64,000 bases of DNA from Oreohelix idahoensis (Eukaryota; Mollusca; Gastropoda; Stylommatophora; Oreohelicidae): assembly GCA_024509875.1 (NCBI GenBank), contig JAMPIV010017576.1, forward strand, positions 62,001 to 126,000. Direction: 5' to 3'. The stretch's first letter is position 1. The number at the start of each line of letters is the position of its first letter. Position numbers and translations under genes: made by a program. The notes beneath the pieces were generated by a model. That model saw only the letters and a list, made by a program, of their open reading frames with translations, searched no databases and had not been told where the DNA came from. Positions 1-10,849 of the stretch are shown here, piece after piece.

Positions 1-338
1 TAAATCAAAGGGGTTCATCACCTTCATCGGACAATCAAAGGGGCCCTTAGCCTTCATCAGTAAATCAAAGGGGTTCATCACCTTCATCGGACAATCAAAG
101 GGGTCCATAGCGTTCATTGTGCAATCAAAGGGGTCCATAGCCTTCATCAGACAATCAAAGGGGTCCATAGACTTCATTGGACAATCAAAGGGGTCCATAG
201 CCTTCATCAGACAATCAAAGGGGTCCATAGCCTTCATCAGACAATCAAAGGGGTCCATAGACTTCATTGGACAATCAAAGGGGTCCATAGCCTTCATTGG
301 ACAATCAAAGGGGTCCATAGCCTTCATTGGACAATCAA
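1..338. repeat. 30-bp minisatellite, about 11 units
   Basis: Eleven consecutive 30-bp units start at 1, 31, 61 and so on; each carries the core ATCAAAGGGG followed by a CCTTCAT-type half. Units differ at a few positions (CATAGCC, CATAGAC, CATCACC). The unit length is a multiple of three, so one frame translates as repeated QSKGSIAFI peptides. That is a by-product of the repeat, since the frame runs on into a trinucleotide array. The array continues beyond the left edge of the window. Confidence 0.95.
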
Positions 339-356
339 TGATAATTATGATTAGTA

Positions 357-573
<217 letters not shown>

Positions 574-577
<4 letters not shown>

Positions 578-1356
578 ATACAGTACTTCCACGTTTTTTA
601 TTGTAGATAGGATACTCGAAATTTGTAATTATGTGTGTGCGTTTCTTTGTTTTGTTTTCCTTTAAAATAGTAGCTTCTTCCTACTTTTTTGTGTTGTTTA
701 TTTTTGGTATAAAAAAGCCTAGGGGGTGTAAGCCGAGGATAAGTGAGTTTATTGCGGGAAAATGCTAGAAAGGCGAGTATTGCTCCGTGAAAGCTAAATT
801 AATTGCACACCCATTAACAGAACGCGCATACCTGGCAAACGTTTCGTGGTGCATTTTCAGGAAAAATACGGAAACGGCACGCATCGCATTGTGATAGCTA
901 AGTTGAGCACATATTAAAAGAGCATACGCGCCTTTAAATTTTTTCATGGTGCATTGACCTTTGATCATTGACCATTGACCTTTGATCATTAACCATTGAC
1001 CATACGTTATGATAAGTTTGACTACAGAGATTCATTGAAGCTGAACTGAAAAGGAAAGGACTGAAATGGTTACAGGAGAATCGGTGTTTTTTTTTTTTGG
1101 ACATGCAGTAGTAAGAGCAAAAAAAAATTATTTCCCGTCATTTTGAGTGTTGTGCCTTCTTTGATACATACGTATTTTCATTGGCTGAGACCTGTCCCAC
1201 GCCATATTTTTATTGCCGAGTTCATTTCACTTACTTTAATGTCGAGTTCAAAGATATTAGACGTCCGACATTTCTTTTTAACAGCGGTTTATTTCGAGTT
1301 GCTGTCTTGCATGGCTGCTTTCGTTGGCCTAGAGCAATGGTTCCCAAAGTGTATAT
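574..1356. other. No gene seen; short 21-bp tandem repeat
   Basis: No recognisable coding or RNA feature. Positions about 952-1001 hold just over two copies of a 21-bp unit (ATTGACCTTTGATCAT-type). Near 1336 and again near 1997 stands GGTTCCCAAA, a motif also seen at hAT transposon ends, but no partner end was found. Confidence 0.5.
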
Positions 1357-1816
1357 AAATATATAAATTAAAAAATAATATGGTATGAAATCAGTTTTAC
1401 AAGTAAACGGTACACATGAGACAAGGGACGTTTCGGGTTTTACCCTTCGTCAGCCACAGTTACGAACAGGTGACAAGGACAAGAACTACATATAGGTACA
1501 AACGCAAAAATATGAAAGAAGAGACGTGGACAATATAAAATGATCACAAAACGGAAACAGGGTAGCAGCAATGAATAGGGTATAGTGTTTAACAGAGAAT
1601 GATTAGGCTGCAGTAAAACTGGTAAAAACAAATATATAAATTAAAAAATAATATGGTATGAAATCAGTTTTACAAGTAAACGGTACACATGAGACAAGGG
1701 ACGTTTCGGGTTTTACCCTTCGTCAGCCACAGTTACGAACAGGTGACAAGGACAAGAACTACATATAGGTACTAAACGCAAAAATATGAAAGAAGAGACG
1801 TGGGCAACATAAAAGG
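1357..1816. repeat. Direct duplication, offset 273 bp
   Basis: A segment of about 185 bp (1357-1542) recurs at 1630-1816 with an offset of 273 bp and only a few differences, including GTGGACAATA versus GTGGGCAACA. Both copies contain ACGTTTCGGGTTTTACCC. The high identity points to a recent local duplication. No coding content is recognised. Confidence 0.85.
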
Positions 1817-2474
1817 AACTGGTTGAGGATTTGTCAGGCACAATTCAACAATGTTACTAAATATAACACTTACATGTAAAAGCGGTTTGATTAAACAGGG
1901 CCATGATGTGAGAGCTTAAAAGAAGAATGTAGCCTGAACAAACCCTATCCTACCGCTCGTCTCTAACGTCACATGTCTCTAATACACATTATAGCAGAGG
2001 TTCCCAAACTATTGGTACGCGTACCTGGGGATAGAAGAGTTTTCAAGGAGTACTGTTTAATATTTGGTAATAAACTGCATTATCCCATTCAAATAATGCG
2101 TAGTTGTTTTCGCGGGAAAAAAATTTGAAATTGAGAGATACATCAATGAGGAGTGGGCGAGATATGAAAGATGGGAAATGGAGGGGGCGCTGTAGATGTT
2201 CTCTAAGAGCCAGAGGGGCGGTGACCCGAAAAAAGTTTAGGAAACACTGGCGTAAAGATTCCCTATTTTACGAGGTCGTGGGCGGAAATTTATGATTTCT
2301 GCTCCAAAATTTTCCTTCCCCACGCAAGCCAGACAGATTAGAATCTCATTAGTCAGTTTATCAGAAGACCCGGCCACAAACAAACAAAACAAAAAAAATC
2401 GTGATAGTCTGAAAACTTTGTTATAAAGTTTCTTAAGAAAATTAAATTTCATGTACGATCAAGGTCTCGATTGA
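1817..2474. other. No gene seen
   Basis: AT-rich sequence without recognisable coding, RNA or repeat structure, apart from a possible transposon-end motif (GAGGTTCCCAAACT) near 1996. The short open frames here have no recognisable domain. Confidence 0.4.
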
Positions 2475-2706
2475 CAGATTGGTGTGAGCGCTAATCTCTC
2501 GCGGTCAAATTGCCGGGTTGGAAACATGGTGGCATCATGTTCCAATCTACCCAGCTGTAAATGGGTACCTGATTTTGCTCTTGAGTTAGGAAAGGAATAG
2601 GCAGACAGGAAGGGAACTAGTCACCTCACCTCGATGCTGGACCTAGTATAGTGAAGTCTCACTTTACTCCCCTACGACCGTACCTGCTATACTACCTTTA
2701 CCTTTT
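2475..2706 (+). mobile_element. SINE family D copy (plus orientation)
   Basis: Shares the block around TAAATGGGTACCTG, a following CTCTTGAGTTAGGAAAGG-type block, a CACCTCACCTCGAT block and a CCTACGACCGTACCTGC/CTTTACC tail with reverse-strand copies near 8895-9095 and 33465-33700. Three diverged copies of the same order identify an interspersed short element. The 5' part carries a B-box-like GGGTTGGAAAC. The family A SINE next door inserted right at its 3' end. Confidence 0.6.
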
Positions 2707-2718
2707 AACCTTATGGCA

Positions 2719-2996
2719 AGGTGCCGCGATGGTGTAATGGTTACAACGTTGCGCTGGCGATCAGGTGTTCAAGGTTCAAGCTCGGGCGTCAGCATTTGAA
2801 GCAGTGTCAACGACCGGGATTTTGACTGAATAACCTGAACGGCTCCTGAGATAAACCCTTTGTGGATGGGACGGAGCGAAGCACCTGATCGGGTTGGAAG
2901 GAAAGTTCACATGCTCCCCAGCCTCGCAATGACATGTCATTGGGCCGAAGGGCTGAAAGCCCAAGTGCCGCTAGTTAAGAAAAAAAAAAAAAAAAA
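2719..2996 (+). mobile_element. tRNA-derived SINE (family A), complete, with TSD
   Basis: The head looks like a tRNA: an A-box-like TGGTGTAATGGTTAC at about 2731 and a B-box-like GGTTCAAGCTC at about 2774, the spacing of a pol III internal promoter. The body ends with CGCAATGACATGTCATTGGG, a short GC-rich tail and poly(A) up to 2996. The 12-bp direct repeat AACCTTATGGCA stands at 2707-2718 and again at 2997-3008 and is the target-site duplication made by LINE machinery. A 5'-truncated relative lies at 9988-10072. It is not a tRNA gene. Confidence 0.9.
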
Positions 2997-3008
2997 AACC
3001 TTATGGCA

Positions 3009-4639
3009 TGGTGACCGGAGCGACCGACCTAGGCGTTAAGGGCAGGAGTCGTCGGAGCGCGCGAAAAAAAACAAAAAACAGCATTTTGTTAAAAGTGTTC
3101 GACCTTTTACCAGACGTGACACAATTTACTGAGGTCATGTAAAATGTTTATAAGAAAACACTAATATCTTTTTTTTTAAATATATATAATAAAATGTTGC
3201 CTCGTTTTGGCGAGGCGCGTCCCGTTCAACCTTGTCAGTTATATTATATGTCCAAATATAAAAGACATTTAGGTCTGGAGAATTGATCCATTATTAGCTT
3301 CTGTTTTTAAGTAGTTATCATATTTTTTTATCTTTTGTAATGACCAACTACCTAAAGCTGATGAACAATTTTATTCATTAATATGACTTAATTTTCTAAT
3401 AGAGTTTAGTTAACTTATTCGGCTAACAGAGTCAACCCACTCGAAAAATGCTCAACGGTCGGCTTTGCGTACATCACGTGTGTTTGTGTAACATGTTTTT
3501 GAAACACAGATGTCTCTTGAGTACTTTGCTTCGTATTGTTGTGGCCTAAATTTTCAATTTCTGTTTCTAAACTCTGACAGAACTTCCTACTCTGGCTAAC
3601 TAGCTAGAGCGCTTGCCTTTTGGCGACAAAATTACCAGGTTCTGGGATAGAGACCTGACAGCGGCGCTTCTTTCTGCTAGCCGCGGCACCCTTAATGTTT
3701 TCGCAGTCTTTTCTTAGTGTCATATTTTGTTCCTCTCAATGCAGTGAAAACCAACGGGCTGATCACCCGTTTGCCAGTCACTTTGATTACGGAAACAACG
3801 GCGAACGGATTGATTTGTCGTTGCCCTAAAGACGCCATTAGGCGTGATGGGAACAACGGCAGAGAAAATCTATTCGCTGTTGCCCTTAAGACGCCACTAG
3901 GCGTAATGGCCACTGACTGCTTTGCCGGTCGTTGGCTAAGGACGGAAGAAGAAGAAGAAGAATGCAGTGAAAAGTATCGGTTATTTAGCAAACACCGAAC
4001 TATATCTTCCGTATAACTTTCTCACTCTTTAGCTTCTTTGTACCATCATCACTGACCTTTTCACTTCTTGTTGAGTGTGACGACACGTCTGTACGTGTAC
4101 TTTTGTGTGATCTCTCACACCTTCAGCCCTCCGGCAGTATCCTTTCTTTTTCTTCATTTTTTCTCACTCATCGCTTTTATTTGTCATAAATCATGCTTTT
4201 TCATTCCTTATTTCCACTATTTTGCTCTATGCTGGACATAGCATGGTGAATTCTCTAACACGCGTTGGGAGTAATGCGTATCTTATTGTTTCACACTCCA
4301 CTCCCAGACTGTTGTTACGATTCGCCAGGTTTGGTGACCCGATCAGCGATAATATTTTATCGCCTAATCTGTCTGAACACATGTGGAAACGTGGCCGTCA
4401 AACATTTGACCCCATTGGGAAGCGGCTAATCGTGTTGACACAAGCCGGTTTGTAATCAGATGAAAGAAGACCACACGAGCTGTCCAGACATCTGTCTGGC
4501 GTAGGCACGCAGATTATTCTGATAAACAGAGGTGCTCCGGATATCTTAGGTAACGATATGACATCACTGTGTAAGAGGCCACACGTGTATAATAAATTTA
4601 ATATTTTCAAATACGCGTGGGATGAGTAATGATAAATTT
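3009..4639. other. No gene seen; local tandem repeats
   Basis: No recognisable gene. Around 3795-3910 two diverged units of about 60 bp each contain GACGCCATTAGGCGT or GACGCCACTAGGCGT. A (GAA)n tract follows at about 3948-3962. Positions 3590-3700 resemble a degraded SINE head. GGCGAGGCGCGTCCCGTTC at about 3210 recurs in similar form near 60690. The 99-aa frames on both strands at about 3700-4010 follow the repeat and show no domain. Confidence 0.4.
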
Positions 4640-6130
4640 CCCCACCCAAACAGTGCTAGATAGATTGGATTGGTTCGCCAGAATCTACAATGATTTGATT
4701 GGAACTTTCGGCGGAAACACAGCTGGGATTTGAAACTAAGGATTGTGAGATATAATCTAACAAACAGTCACAGCACACAACACAGACAGACTGCATCGCA
4801 GCGTCAACTAAACACCTCCTACAAGCCAGAAGAAAGAGGATAGGACTTACAATTCCACAACTATAAGTACCAGATCGAGTATTGGGCAACTTTGGAATTC
4901 ACAAGTAAATCCGCCATTTTAATACGACTGGAAACTTGGGAATTCTATCACAAGAAGTCATAAGAGGAATTATAGATTTCCAGACCAAGTGTTTCACCCG
5001 TCATAAGAGGAATTATAGATTTCCAGGCCAAGTGTTTCACCTGTCATAAGAGGAATTATAGATTTCCAGACCAAGTGTCTCACCCGTCATAAGAGAAATT
5101 ATAGATTTCCAGACCAAGTATTTTACTCGTCATAAGAAGAATTATAGATTTCCAGACCAAGTGTCTCACCCGTCATAAGAGGAATTATAGATTTCCAGAC
5201 CAAGTATTTGACCCGTCATAAGAGGAATTGCTCAGACTTAAGTGACTCAAACAGCATCTAACTACAGGGTTGTGGGTCCATTATAAATCTGTGCCAGGAG
5301 ACGTGTATTCCCAAAATTTTGGGGTAAGTGTAAACAAATTATTTACTAATCTTAATTCCACAGGGTTCTTGCTAAGTGGTTATATATGAGGCTGGCAACC
5401 TCAACATATGAAAATAGTGTATTCATAAACCACTGCTGCAAGAGATTGTGATTGTTTCTGACTAGTCGTACGGGAAACCCGACAGCAGAGATGACCCCAG
5501 AACTCAGACGAGTGTAAGGATGAGTAATGAGTGATGATTACATCACCTGTGTCTAAAGTGTATAGAATCCTGTTGTGAGATTTATATACTTTGTTTTAAT
5601 TGTAATTCAGTCAAATCACTACTCATGCACTCCAGATGCAATTTCCTAGTTAATACACAGAAAGATAATGGTGAATTTTCATCATATTCCCTGAGTTACA
5701 TTGTGTGCTCGGGAATTTAATTCTTCTGAGAGGTTAACATACATGAGTGGAGCGCATGAAAATGAGTCTGTTAGTTTGCGGAGAACAAATGTACTGAGGC
5801 ATTTGTTTCTTTCTAACTTGTCACAGTTCGTGGTTACAAGACATCAGACTTAAGTACTGACGTTCCTACGCCACTAGTGTGATAGAAGAGTATCACCCCC
5901 AGCCGCCTACAGTAGACGAGTTACGTGGAGAAGTGTACTCATCACCAAAAAGAAGTGACGGAAACCACAGCTGCAGGACTCAGCTGGAGTTAAGTTGTGT
6001 GTAACAGGCTACAGCAAAAATACGGACAGTATTATTCACGCCCTACCAAAACCTCAATGAGGAAAAATTAAAATAACTTTCACCCCCTTTAATCCTTATT
6101 TTAACTTGTTGAACTAATTGACTATTACAT
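4640..6130. repeat. Long interspersed repeat, copy A
   Basis: Collinear with 10850-14035 over its length. Shared blocks include the GCGGAAACAC/GTCGGAAGCAC region, GCATCGCAGCGTCAA, the TCATAAGAGG minisatellite, the palindromic core at 5375-5434, a GACTAGTCGTAC block, GATTACATCAC, TTCCCTGAGTTAC, AATGTACT-GAGGCATTTGTTTCT and a CTGCAGGACTCA block. No protein coding is recognised. It could be a solo LTR or another non-coding mobile element; neither termini nor TSDs were identified. A splice-like GGTAAGTG at about 5324 and TTCCACAG at about 5356 are visible. Confidence 0.7.
4957..5232. repeat. 43-bp minisatellite inside repeat copy A
   Basis: GTCATAAGAGG-type starts occur at 4957, 5000, 5043, 5086, 5129, 5172 and 5215, exactly 43 bp apart. 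Copy B has three related but more diverged units near 11177, 11226 and 11278 (49-52 bp spacing). The array therefore expanded after copies A and B separated. Confidence 0.93.
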
Positions 6131-6149
6131 TTGTTGTATGTTATTTTAA

Positions 6150-6440
6150 CTTACTTACTTACTTAGTCGTTCCCCTTCTACCGTGAGGTGTAGAGGTTTG
6201 GAAGAGAGAGCGCCAGACTATCCTATCGGCTGTCTTCCTCCTGGCCTGGTTCCATTCTAGTCCTCGGTCCTTCAAAGATTGTCTAATGTTGTCCTCCCAG
6301 CGGACTCTGGGTCGTCCTGGGGGTCTGGATCCTTGGCTCTTTGTTTACCCATGCTTGTCGCGGTAGCCGATCTTCTCCCATTCTGCAGACATAACCAAAC
6401 CATCTTAATTGGGACTGTTCTACTTGGGTCTGAAGGGGAC
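6150..6440 (-). pseudogene. LINE 3'-end fragment
   Basis: Read on the minus strand this gives a broken frame resembling the C-terminal tail of a non-LTR retrotransposon ORF2, ending in a (TAAG)n repeat (plus strand ACTTACTTACTTACTT at about 6152). A similar tail, ACTTACTTACTTAGTCG, stands at 7624. No intact reading frame remains. The identification rests on the tail and on the general composition of the C-terminus, so it is moderate. Confidence 0.45.
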
Positions 6441-6524
6441 CCATTTAAAATATGTTATTTTAAACTAAACAATAATAGTTGATTCAGTTTATTTGTACGA
6501 AAGCAAACGTATGAGCTAATTTTT

Positions 6525-6985
<461 letters not shown>

Positions 6986-7084
6986 CAACTGGTCCTTAAA
7001 ACATTCTAGCGCTCTTGCAGTTATGGTTCTGTAGTGATCTGTTTTACATAATGAGCTTACCAGTTTCATGCACTTCTTTGTATA

Positions 7085-7350
7085 GTTATTCTTCATCATC
7101 ATCATGTGACGTATTCTCTCCAGAACGTTGTCTCCATTACAGTAGCTCTGAACGCATCACGATTCTGGGCAAGTGAACCTGCATCACCCAAAGACAAGTT
7201 CAGACTCTCTGTGATGTCCTGGATCCACCGTCGTCTAGGTCGTCCCATTCCCCTTTTTCCAGGGACCATGCCTTCCATTACTAATTTTTCCAGACTATTA
7301 TAGTTATTCTTATTTGCATAAAATATGTCCGTTATCTTCACTGTCATCAA
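7085..7350 (-). pseudogene. LINE ORF2 C-terminal fragment
   Basis: The minus-strand frame carries GKRGMGRPRRRWIQDI, the basic GRPRxxW motif found at the C-terminus of many invertebrate non-LTR retrotransposon proteins (compare GRHRKSWADNI in the LINE at 15570). It stops just before a short (GAT)n run (plus-strand CATCATCATCATG at about 7095). The RT and endonuclease domains are absent, so this is a strongly 5'-truncated insertion. Confidence 0.75.
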
Positions 7351-8894
7351 TCTTCCACTTTCACAAATATCTTAAATTAGTTATCAATTTCGTGAAAACT
7401 TAAACGACAACATAGAAGTTATTTACAAGAATAGAAACTAGGCTCATAAAACATTCTGCTATTTGTGACCCATTTTCAAAAACAGTGAAAGATGCAGCTA
7501 TCATTGACACACATTACACATGCCCAAGCCTGAGCTTGACTTATTCAAGGAAATTTTAGCTTACTCTGTTGCTCATTTTTGAAACAATCTTCCGCTGTTC
7601 GAATTCATCATCAGTGAAGATTACTTACTTACTTAGTCGTTTCTCTTGTGCCGCGGGGTGTAACGGTGAGTGAAGTTTACACCCCCCTCGAATCTAATTA
7701 TGTTCCCAAATCATTACATACTATTGTATGTATGGTTTGCCTATTTAAATATATTTTATGTCTTGATTATAATTTAATACTGTAAAAATGTGAGTTACTG
7801 AACTGTTACGTTTTTCTTATTGTTTTCTTTTCTTATTGTTTTTTTAAAATAATGGATATTTAAATGCATGTGAGAATAAATGGTTTCAGTATAGAAGATG
7901 AGAGAACGGAAGGGCTAAATATTAGAAAAGCTTGTGTGCCCAATTCTCAACACCTGTGAAAATAAAGTTCGTTCGTTCTCAATCTCTTCAGCCTTACCCA
8001 ACCATCAATAACCTCCCCTGTATTCTACCCTTCTCATTGAATTCACCCGTATCACATCGTCAACCTCCAGTGATGATATGCAAAACTAAGACCTCAAAGA
8101 CATTTTTACAACTCTAAAACACCACTAGGACACGTTTGGTTCGGGAGCTAAATGGCCACCATTGTCCAGGACTTTTGTTATGGTAACTTGTTTCTAGAAT
8201 GTTTTATGATTTTTCTTTTCTACTCGATTGAAATGTCTTTTCGTACAAAACAACCTACGCCAATTTGGCTTCTTTTTTTTCTCAGTATTTTAGAAAACGT
8301 GTTTCGCCGGGTTCTTGACTTCTTGCGGGTGTTACAGGTCACATGCTTCAGTGAATTTATATAAAAATACACGTGAAATAAATTGTGGGAATAATGTAGG
8401 ATCTTTTTCAACGTCTGCCTTTGTAATGCAGAAATGAACATAAATTGGGCGGGACGGAAGACACGGTAGGTAGGATAACTTCAATAGAGAGTGCTGTATA
8501 GAACAAAGTTTAAAATCTGTTTGCTTGTGTGCAGCACTGAAGTAGAAGTAGAGGTGAGAAAATAAAATTCAAAACGATAATGGGGATGATAATAATCCCA
8601 ATGACTTCTTATGGAAATAGAATTCCAAGAAACGCGATGGGAAACGTGTTTAAATATAACTAGCAACGTCAGCATTTAAAAAAAAATCTCTGTGAAATAC
8701 AAACATTGCAACCTCATTAGGTAAAAGGATTAGCTACGGAACTAGGACTGGAAGAGCCGCGTGGCTTGATACGCAGCCGGCTTCCTGTATTGGCTAAAAC
8801 TGCTGTTGTAGAGCTTTCATCCTTAAGACGTGAAAGAAGGGACAACAGGGGAACGAACAAGTCAGCATGCAATTATTTCATTCGTCGTCTGGAC
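7351..8894. other. No gene seen
   Basis: AT-rich sequence with an (ACTT)n-type LINE tail near 7622. The open frames of 60-73 residues at 7930-8675 have no recognisable domain. A SINE-like head may start near 8757 (GCGTGGCTTGATACGCAGCC). Confidence 0.4.
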
Positions 8895-9095
8895 GACATG
8901 TAAAGGTAGTCCATTGCAGGTACTGCTGTAAGGGAGATAAGTGCTAGGGACCGCTACACTAAGTCCAGTTTTATGACGTGGGGGGGGGGGTGGGGGGGGG
9001 GGGGTTGACCAGTTCCTTTCCTTGCTGTTTTTGCCTTCTTTAACTCAAGAGCAGCGAGTCAGGTACCCATTTAAAGTTGGGTAAATCGACTTAAG
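8895..9095 (-). mobile_element. SINE family D copy (minus orientation)
   Basis: Reverse complement of the family D order: plus-strand AAAGGTAGTCC, then CTTTCCTTGCTG, CTCAAGAGCAGCGAGTC and AGGTACCCATTTAAAG. A poly(G) expansion (about 8981-9003) interrupts it. Diverged and without an identified TSD. Confidence 0.55.
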
Positions 9096-10345
9096 GTGAC
9101 CATCTATCCTCTTTTCCCCCGATTTGTCCTCCTTTTCACCTTCATATTGAGAGTCCGGGCGGCGTTTTTTAAAAGTGCATTTTGTCTGGCTGATTTTTTC
9201 TTTCAGAGATTAAACATGACTTAGATAAGGTCTATCTTATGCAAGTAAATTCTTTAGGAGTATTTGTTAAAGTCAATATTGAACGAATTGAAAGAAATGT
9301 CGTTCGGTTGTTCTAAACTATGTTAAATCTGAGATAGATATTCTTGTGTATGTGTTTGCCCTTAAAGATTCCGAATACGCTTGTTGAGAAAGGAAAAGAC
9401 TGACTTGAGAGTTTGTGTTACACGTTTCATTATGATAGCAAATGTCCGTGCATCATTTGTTTAGAAGACTTAGAGCTATCGTTGAAACCATTAAATTTCA
9501 CATATTTTTCATGAATGACTTTACACGAAGTACCAACATGGGTCGAGCTTCCTTCTGGGCAATATTTAACTGATAAAGACGTTACATTTGACAATGCAAG
9601 TGATGTGATCAACTTAACAATCAGACAACATTTGTTGAAAGTAACATTACCGATGTAGGAACTATGCAGTTGCTGACAAATGAGAAATGAATTAAATTTC
9701 TTAAAACAATCAGTAACAATTGAATTTCATTCTGAACTTCAAATAATCCCACAATATTTCTTTGCGGCACCTGATCATAACATACGAGTATACTAGCTTA
9801 TTTCATCGATGGATGGTCACTGGACAAAATACAGAAATATTTTCTATGTGGATTCCACCAACGGAATTTTGCTTCCGCATTATAATTTTTTAAAAGTATT
9901 ATGCTGTCAAGTCCTCGACTGTTTAGAAGGAGATACTGAATTGTTGAAGAACACAATGTCCGTAATAAATAGGTAATATTAACATAATATACCCCCCAGC
10001 CTCGCAATGACATGTCATTGGGCCGAAAGAGCTGGAAAGCTCGAGTGCCGCTGGTTATAGGAAAAAAAAAAAATTAATATAATAATAACAATAATAATAG
10101 TATTAATTTAATAAATACTGATTAACACGTGGAAAGCTAACTTCTAAGGTTAAAATAATTGAAAAATATTCATTTTAAAGTACATTTTATTTCTATTTTT
10201 TCTAACTTTGATTAAACTAGCTCTAGTCACCACAAAGCTAAAACATTAATAGATTAAAATTATAAGTCCTATTTTTGGCTTCTATTGTCCTCTTTTTACG
10301 TCAAAAAGTCAGAAAATGCCATCTTTATGTTAAAAACGATATGAT
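9095..10345. mobile_element. Possible DNA-transposon relic with short TIRs
   Basis: The left end reads TAAGGTGACCAT (about 9094) and the right end, reverse-complemented, reads TAAGGTGATCAT (about 10345), so 11 of 12 bases match. Both ends are followed by CCTCTTTT-type pyrimidine tracts. Such GGTGACCAT ends occur in some hAT-like families. No matching TSD was found and no transposase frame is intact; the interior holds a SINE tail. It could be coincidence. Confidence 0.3.
9988..10072 (+). mobile_element. SINE family A, 5'-truncated 3' end
   Basis: Matches the 3' end of the complete SINE at 2719 (CGCAATGACATGTCATTGGG, the GC-rich tail, then poly(A)), but the tRNA-like head is missing. This is the usual result of incomplete reverse transcription. 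Confidence 0.85.
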
Positions 10346-10849
10346 CACCTTACGTCAATTGGAGAGTGGAGGTACCAGGTTTTGAGCCCGAAGTATGGTG
10401 ACTGAACAGCACGCGCAAAAAAAAAACTGTTTGTATCAAACACTTTTCCCTTGATCTCCCTTTGATGCACGAACTAGTATTAACACGCGTCTCCGTCAGC
10501 ACACGTGTTACCACATGCGAGTCTTGAGGCATTTACTTCACCGACGGCAATTAATTGGAACTTTCTTTACATAGAGAATCCATCGAAGAGATTAGTTGTA
10601 GGGAAATAACATTCAGAATCAGTAATGTATTACAATGCAAGAGAACATGATTGTGTCACAGTGTTAGCTATACAATTCGACAAATCAGAACTTAAAACCT
10701 TTTTGAAGTACCAAGGAAATTTTCCTAAAAGAGGAATGAGAAACTGGAACATGATAAAACGTTTAACACATGAACAAAGAGAATTAAACGGATATGTATA
10801 ACGGCGAGGGTCCATTGGGGGGGGGGGGGGGTTTATGAATTTAAACACC

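Noticed and set aside
1336..1350. GGTTCCCAAA as hAT transposon ends (also 1996)
   Set aside because: No reverse-complement partner or 8-bp duplication found nearby.
2719..2800. tRNA gene call at SINE heads (also 14990-15085, 27760-27830, 55985-56055)
   Set aside because: A and B boxes are present, but the cloverleaf arms do not close and the sequence continues into SINE bodies with tails and TSDs.
4957..5232. Regularly spaced repeats resembling a CRISPR array
   Set aside because: Units are contiguous 43-bp minisatellite copies without unique spacers, in a eukaryotic repeat; no cas genes.
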